This document shows positions 41,940-52,739 of a DNA stretch of 64,000 bases, in pieces. The stretch is from Suillus spraguei (Eukaryota > Basidiomycota > Agaricomycetes > Boletales > Suillaceae), in contig JABCPU010000293.1 in NCBI GenBank assembly GCA_016800925.1, forward strand, positions 21,278-85,277, written 5' to 3'. Below the pieces are notes generated by a model, which was given only the letters and a program-made list of their open reading frames with translations, ran no database searches and was not told where the DNA came from. Positions within the stretch are counted from its first letter, which is position 1. Every line of letters begins with the position of its first letter. The position numbers and the translations under genes were made by a program.

Positions 41940-43310
41940 AACACCATATTGGCAGAGGTAAGGCAACATTAGCACTCTCTCATTGTATGCCACAGTTAAC
42001 ATGCTTATGAGTCACAGATACCAAGCTTCACCTCGGGTTTAAAGACAAAAAAAAGCGATCCATCCCTGTAAGTGTTTTGCTTCAGTCTTGTTCACATTTT
42101 GACTATCTGCCAGGCAAAGGCACTGCAGTCTGCATGGGATCGTAAATGAGCATGTGAGGTGAGAGCATCAGCCATGTGGTAGCTACCACACTGAATATAC
42201 TCCAAACACTTGAATATAGACGCTGATATGGATGGAGGACACCCACATGCTGAAGACAAGTACACCTGACTTGCAGGAGTCCAGCTTTAACCACAAAGCT
42301 GAAATCCCTTCATCGGACGAGCTGGAAGTGTCAATGATCTGTACCAAAGGACATGGTCAACATGTGTCCCACCACTCTGGAACTGCAAAACTGGTCCCAA
42401 CCAACCTTAAAGGTGAAGTTGACTGAACAGGATTTCACCACACGACAGGTTATCCAGGATGCTATCCTTGAAACAAAGGTTCACCTGACATTTGTCAATG
42501 GTTATCCTGAATTGACCAAAAAGAGTCTATTTTCATGTGAAGCACTTCTGAGAGCAGCACGCAAGCAAAAAGCTGTGTCAGTTGAAAAATGAATCAAGAC
42601 AGATAAATCCTATGCAACAGCTCTTGCTAACCTAGTATGTCATTCATAATTGTTGTTAACTTTCACCTCAACATCTACGCAGGTTGAAGCCCAAGTTCCA
42701 ATCTTCCGTGGTGAAATGAAAGAAGATGCATTTAGTCAAATTGCTGCTTACTTTCATTGCAGCCCTGACTCAGACTGCACTAGTGTTGCCCAACCATTCC
42801 TTCACACACACAGCTATCACTGTGTCTTGCAGTTCAATGTATATTCCTGATTTGTGGTGATAATTTTTCACTTACACCTTCTACAGCATAAGAACATGCC
42901 TACTGCGCTATTGAAGAAGCCTTATATGGGCAACATCATGGTGCATCTCATGAAAGGCCGCTATTTCAATGGATCTCAGTCAGTTGGTGTTCTATTTGCC
43001 GAACAGTTCAATGAGATCGTGGAGAACAAGTCTAAGCACCCAGAAGTGACCATACCCATGGTGGCGCTGACAAGCACTGCAGTAATTTCTACACTCTCAT
43101 CACTGCTTTTGGTTACTGACTTTAAGTATTCAGGTGTATGCTGCACTCTCTTGGAAGGCTAGCAGCTGCCCGTCGAAGTTTAACTTCACTGGCAACCAAT
43201 TCAGCAAAGTCTATTCTTACACATAAAAATCCTGGAAGATCTTAGAATGAGAGCACCAGAAAAGTTTCATAAGCTTATGGCTGACATCTTTGAGGCAATA
43301 CAGTGCGTCC
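41940..43310 (+). pseudogene. DUF6532-domain protein, degenerate
   Basis: DUF6532 is a basidiomycete domain of unknown function common in repeat-rich regions. Pieces in order: LSDEELEMVANTILAE, LTEQDFTTRQVIQDAILETK and FSCEALLRAARKQKA, then VEAQVPIFRGEMKEDAFSQI, LKKPYMGNIMVHLMKGRYF, GVLFAEQFNEIVENKSK and PMVALTSTAVIST, and after an intron NFTGNQFSKVYSYT with a stop and EKFHKLMADIFEAIQ. Exon borders with GTATGTC, ACGCAG and TCTACAG fit introns. In-frame stops after VEK and SYT indicate a pseudogene. Confidence 0.6.
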
Positions 43311-43675
43311 ATCTTTACACATTCTGTAGCTTTCCCATCATTATTTTTACAGGAAGCTCAGTCATAACACCATCCCCACCACATCACATGTCAAGGCTCT
43401 TGCATTCCTCAATATTGATGGCATGGATAGCGAGTAGTCATACCAAGGATCTGAACCCTTTTTCACTTGTCCATAGCACTGTTCATTGACTCAGACTTGG
43501 AGACCTGCGACTTTATCCTCATCTAAAAACATGCTTTTACTATCTACCAGTGTTTCTCACATTCTACTAGTATACTACCCTCTGGTACTATACCCCTTTT
43601 AATAAAAAACTATTTTTTTCATTGTATAACATTGGATGTAAGGTGGCAAAAAAAATTGTGTGATGAGCTCTAACC

Positions 43676-44142
43676 TGTTACAAACTGGGGTGGCGCCACC
43701 AGCGACAGTGAAAAGACACAGATGGTCTGCTGGGAAGAGTACAAGGAACTAGTTCCAAGTACGATCAAGGTTTCAGCCTCAAGGACAAGTCCAAGAGGTT
43801 TCTGCAAGAATAGGGACTAAGGCTAAGGAGTGCTTAGACTTAGAGATGATTCAAGATGACTAAGGATTGGGGGTCCTTAGCTAAGAGGAATCCAGGTAAA
43901 ACCCAGTAAAATTAAAGTAAGGAATACAAGCATTATCTACTGTGCTTAAATAGGACCATATGTATGCACAGTCCATGTAACCATGAGAATATAACTGTGT
44001 ATCCTAATAAGGAAGGCATGTATCATACAAGCACGTTGAGGTGCACAAGTCAGAGGTTTATCATACACGTATGCTAAACCGATCAAGAAGGGAAATGATG
44101 ATATAAGTAAGAAAATGAATAGGGGCATGTACAACTGTAACA
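43676..44142 (-). repeat. Gypsy-2 3' LTR (left)
   Basis: 467 bp, TGTTACAAAC to TGTAACA. The sense PPT before it reads AACAGGGTAA. Confidence 0.95.
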
Positions 44143-44174
44143 TTACCCTGTTTTATCCATAAAGTCACCAACTT

Positions 44175-45592
44175 TTACTCACTGCGATTGGTGTCATAGA
44201 TAGGGTCATAGTCATCGTAGTTAGCAACATCTTCATCAGCAGCGCTACCTCCCATCATATATGCAGCTTCTTCTGCAGCTACTGTTCTTGCGTGATGACC
44301 CACTTTCCTTCTCCAATGGTTAATAAGGTATTGCTCCCATCTTCGGAGTGCTTCATAGAAGCCGACATCTTTCCAGGTAAGAGTGAAGGGGGATCACCAC
44401 ATTGATCGGGGCAGTAGAGAGAAAGATGTGTGGGTGCCCATCATTCACAAATTTGACACTTGTAGTTAGGGCAGTTCTTCTGGCAGTGTCCATAGTTTCT
44501 GCAAATACAAACATATTTTTGTCAGAGTCAGAAACTGAAGCACAAAGCAGGGATGGTGAGACGATGGGAGGAGGACTTGCCGAGCATGCTCACTTCTTTC
44601 CTGCTTGACTCATCATTCGTCTAAGAGCATATGCATTATCACATTTCAACTTCTTTTGCTGAGCAGGAGTGAGGGAATATGCAGATTCAGGGAGGTCTGG
44701 TGTGTTAGGTCGTTCAGTGGGTGACGATGGGGACGTAGGTTCAAAAGCTTCAACAGGGACTAGGGTGGTAAAGTCGAGAGATGCTGGTATAATCATTGGT
44801 GGGTGGATATGAAGATCCTTCAGACAGGGACTGAGCATGATTAGCTCAGTGACATCAACTCCTAATTCCTGAGTGGCTTCACATTGCTCTCTAGTGCAAG
44901 GCTCATATAGTCAAGCAGGATGTTCTTCAGTGGTGGATGCAATGATAGGGGATAGATTATGTGGGGAGTCTAGAATGGATGTTGCATTCTGTATATCTGA
45001 GATGGCTTCTTCTACTAATCCTCTAGCTTCCCTGGTTTCGACAACCGACTGTTGGATAGTTTCGACGATTGCACTGTTGAGCTGTCCAATCTCTTGGACA
45101 GCAGTATATAGGCCAGCAAAGGCAGCAATGTTAGAATGAGTGCATGATTGAACGGGTGGAGGGACTGGCACTGGGTCCAAATCTCTTTGCGGAGAGGGAG
45201 GTTGAGCAATGCCTGCTTGGCATTCAGCCACAATGTGAATAGCTTCTTCAACATCTTTTGTAAAAGAACTGGGAAGCAAAGCATTCCATAAGCACAAATG
45301 CGCTGCTGTGGGTGTAAAATTCATTGGCGAAGTGTAATATCCGTAGTTTCTTTGATAATGGTTTTGATAAGATCAGCGGTATGGATGACGTTAACAATGA
45401 GTAGGGTAGTGAAGGCATGTCTTTCTGTGAGGATTCTTTCAATTTCAAGGGCATGTTCCTCGCATAAGAGGGCAGCTTCGACATAGGAAACATTGTCGAT
45501 TTTTTGGCAAGGGTACCATAGTTTTCTGTATCTGAGTCTGAATCGTTGGAGACAACAGTGACGGGTGTGATGTAGGCAGTGGGGAAAGACAT
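44175..45592 (-). pseudogene. Gypsy-2 ORF3: extra zinc-knuckle protein
   Basis: The start at 45592 (MSFPTAYITPVTVVSNDSDS) is the same as in Gypsy-1. Conserved pieces are ARNMPLKLKESSQKD, HPPMIIPA, LTPAQQKKLKCDNAYALRRM and the C-terminal Cys/His clusters (CQKNCPNYKCQIC, HLSLYC), then FTLTWKDVGFYEALRRWEQYL and AADEDVANYDDYDP, with the stop at 44175. Stops and shifts interrupt the middle (for example near 44590 and 44910). Both elements keep domain order and spacing after pol, which supports a real element gene. Confidence 0.7.
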
Positions 45593-45683
45593 TTTGAATG
45601 GTGTAGTTGATCAAGTGCATTTCGCGGTTTGATTGACCAAAGAACAATTAGAGGGAGTGTTGCTTTTTATAAGCATTCAGGAT

Positions 45684-48600
45684 TCAAGCGGAGTTCTTCA
45701 AGTTCTTTTCTGGGAGCCATTCGTTATCTCCCGATGAATATCCTTTCCACATCACAAGGTACCTTTGGCAACTGCTGGTACCTTTGTGAAAAAGAATGGC
45801 TTCAACTTCATACTCTTCTTCTTCTTCAATGATATCAGGTGGGGGTTCTAGGAAGTTCAGACCATGCACATTGTTTTCACTATAGGAGGATAAGACAGAA
45901 GCATGGAATGTGGGGTGGATCTTCCACTGTGTTGGGAGTTGGAGCTTGAATGTGATAGGAGATAAGACTGCGATGATTGGGAATGGTCCATATTGTTTCA
46001 GTGCGAGTTTCTGAGATGGGAGTTTCAGTCTAAGATTAGCAGCTGATAACCAAACCTTATCTCCTATCTTCCATGGTGTGTACTTATCTCCTTGGGATCG
46101 CTCAGCCATTGTTTGCATAGCAATATTGTGACAGGTGATTGCTTCTTCTCTTGTCTTCTGCAGAGATTGTACTTGATCTTCTGCCGCAGGGATGGTGGAG
46201 TCAGGAATAAGATGAGGGATAGCACGTGGCTCATATCCCATCATCAAATAGAATGGTGATGCATTCCTTGCATCATGTTTTTGGTGGTTATGCACGAATT
46301 CTGCAATTGGTAAGTGCTCTATCCAGTTTTCAGGGTTGTTGCGACAGTAAATGCACAAGTACGTTTCAAGCTCTTGATTGAGCTGTTCAGTTTGGCCATC
46401 AGTTTGAGGGTGATATGCGGTAGATGGAGCAATGATGTAGTCAAGAAGTCAGGCAAGTTCCTTTGAGAAACAGGATAGGAATTGTGGGCCATGATCCGAG
46501 ATGACTTTGTCATGGAGTCCAAATCAGTGATAGATGTGCTTCAGAAATAGTTTAGCAATGCCCTCAGAAGTAATGGTTTTTAAACATGGAATAATAATTA
46601 CCCCCTTCATAAGCCATGGTCTACCACGACCATGATACTGTCAAAGCCTCCAGAGATGGGGAGGTCAGTGATAAGATCGACTGAGACCTGTGAGAAAGGA
46701 CAAGTCACGGAAGAGGGAATTGGGGTAAGCGGAGGTCAAATGGGACGTGTATCCGCTTTCATTTGCTGACAAAGGGCACAACCCTCTACATATTTCCAGA
46801 CATAGGAACCCATGGCAGGCCACCAGGCTTCCTGTTTCATGAGTTCTTTGGTTTTGAATCTACCAGGATGCCCCGCAGTAGGATGATCATGATATCTTCT
46901 CAAGATATTTGTATGATATGCCAGAGGAATATAGGCACAGTTCTTGAAATAGAGGACATTCTCCTCAATCTTCCAGTCAGAAAGTGCTGACTTCATAGGG
47001 GGAAGGCACACACCATCAAGGGCGTCAGAGGCCATCTTAAAGACAGGGTCGTTGAGGGGGTCAGAAGATGACAACACATCCTTTAGATCAGTATCAATAA
47101 GACGAACAAATAGAGCATCAGGGAGGAGAGTCTGGTCCTCATTATCATCTTTGCCGGAGTCATAGTTGGGCTGGCAGGACAGTGCATCAGGTACAGCTAG
47201 TTTTGTACCTGCAACATGATGCAGTTCAATATCGTAAATAGACAGAATCAGTTGCCAATGTGCTTAGTGACAGGTAAGCTTCTGTGCACTTCTAAAGTAC
47301 AGAAGGTTCTTGTGGTCGGTGAATACCAGGACAGGGTGTGTGTTTCCTTCGAGATAGTGATGCCATTCATTTAGTGCCCAGATTACAGCAAGTAATTCTC
47401 AATCAAAGATCTGGTAATTGCATTCTGTGGGGTTTAGGGACTGTGAGAGATAGACACAAGGGTGGTAAACACCATTCTCATCAGTCTGTAAAAGGACTCC
47501 GCCAGTTGCCACGAGTGAAGCATCAGTAGCAATAGCGAATTGTCGGGAAGGATGAGGGTTATGAAGTACCAGCTGGGATGTGAAGCGTTGTTTCAGTTCT
47601 TCGAAGGTGTTCATACATTTGGTTGACCAGTCAAAGGCCTTGTATTTCTTTGTCAATTCGATAAGGGGTCAAGCAATGTCAGAGTAATGGGAAATGAATG
47701 TGCAGTAGAAGTTGCAAAAACTGAGGAATGACTGAACTTCTTTTACAGATTTTGGAGTTGGCCATTCAGCAATTCTTTTGGTTTTGGCAGAGTCCATAGC
47801 AACTTGTCCGGGGTGCATTATCATTCCAAGGTATTCCACTTCTTCTGCATCAAAGGTGCATTTCTCCGGTTTCAGGAACAAGTGTTCTCTCCATATTTTT
47901 ATCAAAACTCATCTAGTTTGTTTGCGGTGTTCTGCCATTGTTGTAGAGAAAATTAGGATATCATCCATGTAAATCACTATCCATCCTTCATTGATTTCTT
48001 GTTGGAAGGTGCAATTCATGTATGCTTGGAAAGTTGCTGGTGAATTACAGAGGCCAAAGAACATAATGTTTGGTTCAAAGAGGCTGAATTCCATGGTAAA
48101 TGCCGCTTTCCAGTGATCATCGGGATGGATGCAAATGTTATTGTAACCAGACCAGATATCCATTTTTGTAAAGAACTGTGCATTGTGAAGGCGTGCGACA
48201 AGGGAAATGTTACGAACTGGGGTGGCGTCACCAGCAACAGTGAAAAAGACACAGGCGGTCTGCTGGGAGTTCTTACAATGTCCAGAAGAGGACAAGGTGA
48301 AAGTACAAGGAACACGTTCCGAGTACGATCAAGGGTTCAGCCTCAAAGATAAGTCTAAGAGGTATCCTGCGAGAATAGAGACTAAGGCTAAGGAGTGCTT
48401 AGACTTAGAGATGATTCAAGACGACTTAGGTTGGAGACCTAAGCGAAGGAGATTCCAGGTAAAACCCAGTAAGATTAAAGTAGGGAATCTACTACAAGTA
48501 CACTGTGCTTAAATAGGCCAATATGTGCGCACAGACCAAGTAACCGTAACTGCGTATCCTAATAAGGAAGGCATGTGTTTGTACAAATGCATTGAGCATG

Positions 48601-50239
48601 TGAGTCAGAGTCATGTGGTATGATATACAAGTAAAGGAACAAAGGGAAAATGAATAGGGGCACGTACAACTGTAACAGGAAATGGGGAGTGGGAGTGGGT
48701 AAGCGTTCTTGACTGTCCAATCATTGATGTAGTGATAATCTTGACAGGGACAGAGCTCTCCACTCTTCTTTCCGACAAAGAAGAAGCCACTAGCTTGGGG
48801 TGACTTTGATTCTGAGATGAAACCTTTCGCAATGTTTTCGTTGATAAACATTTTGACGACAGTGCATTCTTTTTCCGATAGTGGGTAGACCTTAGAAGTG
48901 CAAGGGATAAAACCGGGTTTAGTATTGATCCAATGATCAATACCAGAGCATTCGGGAGGTAGTTTGTTCAAGCCGTCTTTAGCAAAGACATCTGCAAAGT
49001 CGTGCAAGTATTCCGGGACCAATTCTTCAAAGGGTTTCTTTTTCTTGTCTTTCTCATCCATGGCAAATTCCTGGGCTTTGTTACTGTATTTTGGTGGAGG
49101 AAGGGAGATGGTAGAGTAGTTGGGAAGTTGTTCAAGTTGAGAAGTTCCATCACATGTAAGGGGTGTGTTCATGGATACTTCTTCTATAATCCGTATACTA
49201 GCTCCATCGTTATCATATTCCACAAGGAATTCTCCATCTCTGAGTTCATAAGAGGAAATTTCACGTACTTCTGGTGCATGCCAGACATCTTGCATCGTGT
49301 TGAATTGGTCATCATCCTCAGTTGGAATAATGAGGGCACGAGTTCTTCTTCTTTGGGAATCTCTTCTATCAAGGCTTTTGGTGATGAGTTAGGAAAATAG
49401 CAGGATAACTTCGGTACTTGTTGTATCCTGTCTTGTACAGGTAGATCTTCTTCCACTTTCCTTTTTCCTTTCATCTGTTCTTCTATTGGTCATTGTTCAA
49501 TAGGTTCAGGTCTGGCCCAATGCTCAGGCTCAGAATCATTCTTTTGTTTCTCTGCACAGGGAATTGGTGAGGCTACTCGTGGCAACAGCACACAAGGCAT
49601 GAGTGATGCTATCCATGGTGTAGGTTCTGGTTCGACCAGAACAATAGGGTTATTGAAGGTTACTACCTTTTTTTTCTGTGGAAGTTTTGAGTTATTCCAC
49701 CTCTGCTTCATCTCATGCTCTGGAAAATTGAGGGGAAGACCATTCTTCTTCCTTTCTTTGTTGAGATCGATTTTGAGTTCATCAGATTTAGGGGTGCATG
49801 ATAGCATAAGGATTTCAGCAGTCCAGTCAATGACTGGGTTCATTGTGCAAAGCCAGGGGATTCCAAGTAGGATCTGATCATGTCTTCCAAGTTTGGTGAT
49901 ATTGAATTTACCAAGCATGGTTCTCTCATCAATTTTTTACTTTTAGGAGACAGTAGTGCTTGATTGGTCCTCCTTTGATATAGGTACCGTCAGTGGTTGT
50001 AACTTTGAAAGGCTTATCAAGCTTCTTTCGGGTGATTTTGTGGAGTTTTACAAATTCTTTGGAAATAAAGGTTCTGGCTGCTCTGGAGTCGATAACTGCA
50101 GTGGTGTCGATGGATTTTAGACGAGTTTGCAAGTGCAGGGTAATAGGAACATGAAGTTCTTTTCTTTATCCTACAGCACATACAAGTCTTAGTAATATAT
50201 TGCGAGAAACATATGTCGATGTCTTGTCTCTCCATTCTA
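45684..50239 (-). pseudogene. Gypsy-2 pol, with mutated protease and interrupted RT
   Basis: pol begins in the -1 frame (FLEWRDKTSTYVSRNI). The protease site reads IDSRAARTF where Gypsy-1 has IDSGAAGTF; both Gly to Arg changes are GGA to AGA after C. RT retains FFTKMDIWSGYN and IYMDDILIF but is split by a solo LTR at 48208-48677. Integrase keeps HDHPTAGHPGRFKTKEL, EGCALCQQMKADT and PDCHSTIAYHP-region remnants. The chromodomain [35 protein letters not shown] is the best preserved part. The last codons change CGA to TGA, stopping pol at 45684, 16 codons earlier than in Gypsy-1. More than ten frame breaks occur. Confidence 0.9.
48208..48677 (-). repeat. Solo LTR nested in Gypsy-2 pol, TSD GGAAA
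   Basis: 470 bp of the Gypsy-1 LTR subfamily, flanked by GGAAA on both sides (48203-48207, 48678-48682). It splits the RT region between LRPCQDYR-like and VARLHNAQFF sequence. It is therefore younger than Gypsy-2. Confidence 0.95.
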
Positions 50240-50245
50240 AAAATC
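50237..50245 (-). other. Gag-pol -1 frameshift site of Gypsy-2
   Basis: GAT-TTT-TAG ends gag and TTT-TTA-GAA-TGG opens pol one base back. It is homologous in position to 25008-25016. Confidence 0.7.
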
Positions 50246-51098
50246 CTGGGTCAACCTGCACACAGTTTCTTCATCTCCATCTTCTTCATCAGGAAGCTCC
50301 TTGATTTCGGCCTGTTGGACTGGGGTCTTCTTCTTTCTTTCGGGACAATTGCCAAAGCGATGTCCAGACTTTCTGCATCCAAAGCATAGCCCTTTCTTCA
50401 TACATTCAGATTGTTCTTGATCAGAGATACGATCTATGACCATTGCATTAGGATCGCAGCTAGGAGTATAACAGGCATTTCCATAGTTCTTCTTCTTCTG
50501 TTGCGGGTTGTGACATGTCCTAAGTGCATTAAGACATTGATGAGAGTTATTGATGTTGACGCATTGTGTGACTATGTTGCGATAAATATCAGGAACATCT
50601 CCTGGTGCAAATAGTTTTGTGAGGATGCCTCAGTTTAGGCCATCCTGGAAGAATTGGATCTTGATGTTATCTTCTGTTACTTGTGCCTTGGCGGCAAGGG
50701 TTTTGAAATTAGCAATATAGGTTTGTAAATCGCCACTTCCTTGCTTGAGGTCTCTGAGTTTCGTCATTGCTGTGCCCACTGAATCTACTGGCTCAAATGC
50801 CTCATTGAAGCTTTTCATGAAGGTCTTCATATCTCCATAGCCTACCAATGATCCAGCTGAATCCCTGCTCTGAGCGTGAGCAAGGAATTGCTGCTTCCAG
50901 CTTTTGGCATTATTTTCAGTCATAAATGAGGTTATGAAGATAATCTTCTGTTTGTCAGTGGTGTAGAGCTTTCTCATTGATATCAAAGTACATGTTGCAT
51001 GATAAGATAAACTCCACAGAGTTATCACAATCTCCATCAAAAGTGGTTGCAAGACCGATCTTGAATTCAAATTCTTTTCCCATAGAAGTTGTCGTCAT
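50237..51098 (-). pseudogene. Gypsy-2 gag
   Basis: It starts at 51098 (MTTTSMGKEFEFKIGL) and has one frameshift at the GAAAGCT run near 50978. Conserved pieces are YTTDKQKIIFITSFMTENN, IQFFQDGLN and a CCHC knuckle CFGCRKSGHRFGNC, then an acidic tail (DEEDGDEETVCRLTQDF) and the TAG at 50237-50239. The nucleocapsid knuckle binds element RNA. The Gln/Trp codon after GLN is a stop (CAG to TAG or TGG to TGA), so the copy is inactive. Confidence 0.85.
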
Positions 51099-51284
51099 GA
51101 TGCGAATTTGTTAGGGATGAGTATACTTTCTTGGTGCCTACACGTACTATCTTGCTGTCCATTAGGGCTTGTCTTTTGTCAGAGGGCTCCTCTTGACAAT
51201 TGGTTTAGCGTACACGTATGCTAATCTGCTTATTTAAGCAATCAGGGTTCAGGGTCGAAGACTGGATAGTCGACAATCAGAAGG

Positions 51285-51296
51285 ACTTTAGTTTTT
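51285..51296 (-). promoter_or_regulatory. Primer-binding site of Gypsy-2
   Basis: The sense sequence AAAAACTAAAGT follows the 5' LTR. Ten of eleven positions are complementary to ACTTTAATTTT within the Gypsy-2 LTR (plus-strand AAAATTAAAGT at about 51529-51539). The LTR and PBS differ from those of Gypsy-1 but stay nearly complementary. Confidence 0.5.
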
Positions 51297-51767
51297 TGTT
51301 ACGAACTGGGGTGGCGCCACCAGCGACAGTGAAAAGACACAGACGGTCTGCTGGGAAGAGTACAAGGAACTAGTTCCAAGTACGATCAAGGGTTCAGCCT
51401 CAAGGACAATTCCAAGAGGTTTCTGCAAGAATAGAGACTAAGGCTAAGGAGTGCTTAGACTTAGAGACGATTCAAGATGACTAAGGATTGGGGGTCCTTA
51501 GCTAAGAGGAATCCAGGTAAAACCCATTAAAATTAAAGTAAGGAATACAAGCATTATCTACTGTGCTTAAATAGGACCATATGTGTGCACAGTCCATGTA
51601 GCCGTGAGAATGTAACTGTGTATCCTAATAAGGAAGGCATGTATCATACAAGCACATTGAAGTGCACGAGTCAGAGGTTTATCATACATGTACATATGCT
51701 AAACCGATCAAGAAGGGAAATGATGATATAAGTAAGAAAATGAATAGGGGCATGTACAACTGTAACA
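51297..51767 (-). repeat. Gypsy-2 5' LTR (right)
   Basis: 471 bp and close to 43676-44142, with a small indel difference (CATGTACATATGC). Confidence 0.95.
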
Positions 51768-51772
51768 TAACC

Positions 51773-52739
51773 CTCAATATGCACGAGTAATCTTGCGGTA
51801 AGCTCATTCTAAATCTTCATAATAGTTGATTAAATTCATGTAATGTTCAATAATTTAGGAGGCAGTAAAACTTTAAAAGAATCCATCTAAACTTCTAACT
51901 TTCATAATTATACCCAATTATGAAAATTTCGTCTAGCTTACATGTATTTCGTCTAACTTATTGCAGGTGGGTTTCCCTGATGTAGTAGTAGTATGTTTTA
52001 TTATTTCAAGTTAGTTAGTAATACTCGTTAGAACCTTCAAGTTAACACTTATACTAAAGCAGTTCATTGATTTGATCAAACAAACACACCGTATATCATA
52101 CAAAAATTGGTTGCATAAAAAATCTTTATTGAAGGCAATGTAAACATAAGCTCAATATACTACATATACGAAATATATGGATGACAGCACAACCCAACAT
52201 GACGGTACTACAACACGACCGATACAACACAACTCCGAATATTGATTAATCGAGAACAATCGTCGGGCGCCAGCCCTGCGATACTTTCATTCCTGAACAT
52301 TAGGGTCGCAACAGCTGCGTGAAACCTTCAGGTTTGAGCGCTTGTATACAATATCAGTCTTATCCTAGTACACTCAGGAGTCAGTAAGTGTTGATTTTTA
52401 CTTACAGAATTTTTTTTATTGCGCCATTCATAATATTCCCCAGAAATCGACATATCACGGGGTCGGCCCTAGAATACGTTGACGAGAGTTGGCATTTTCG
52501 TGCGCAACTTCGCAAAAAATCAGCCACATGCCAAGCGTTCAGCGGCGTTTGTTTTGCTGAATGTTTTGATGTTTGGAGGAGGAACTGACCTAAAGTCCCC
52601 TACTTGATTGACGTCGGTCACTGGGAATAGTCGCGGTTGATCTGTAAGTCTATTCAAGAAGAGTATATACATACAACCTTCAAATGCATATCTACTTTGC
52701 GTCGCAAAATGATCCTTCATATACTTTGGCAATTCCATA
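51773..52739. other. AT-rich intergenic DNA
   Basis: No gene is visible. The stretch 51900-51990 is an inverted match to 39262-39360. The open frame at 52388-52588 is not supported by splice context or homology. Confidence 0.45.

Larger units (their letters stand above)
43676..51767 (-). mobile_element. Gypsy-2: full-length Ty3/gypsy chromovirus, TSD TAACC
   Basis: The perfect 5-bp duplication TAACC (43671-43675 and 51768-51772) frames 8092 bp, including a nested 470-bp solo LTR. Internal order and ORFs equal those of Gypsy-1: PBS, gag, -1 shift, pol with chromodomain, ORF3, PPT. LTRs (467 and 471 bp) belong to a second subfamily (GAAGAGTACAAGGAACTAGTTCC). Compared with Gypsy-1, many CG dinucleotides appear as TG or CA. 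The copy is inactive. Confidence 0.95.
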
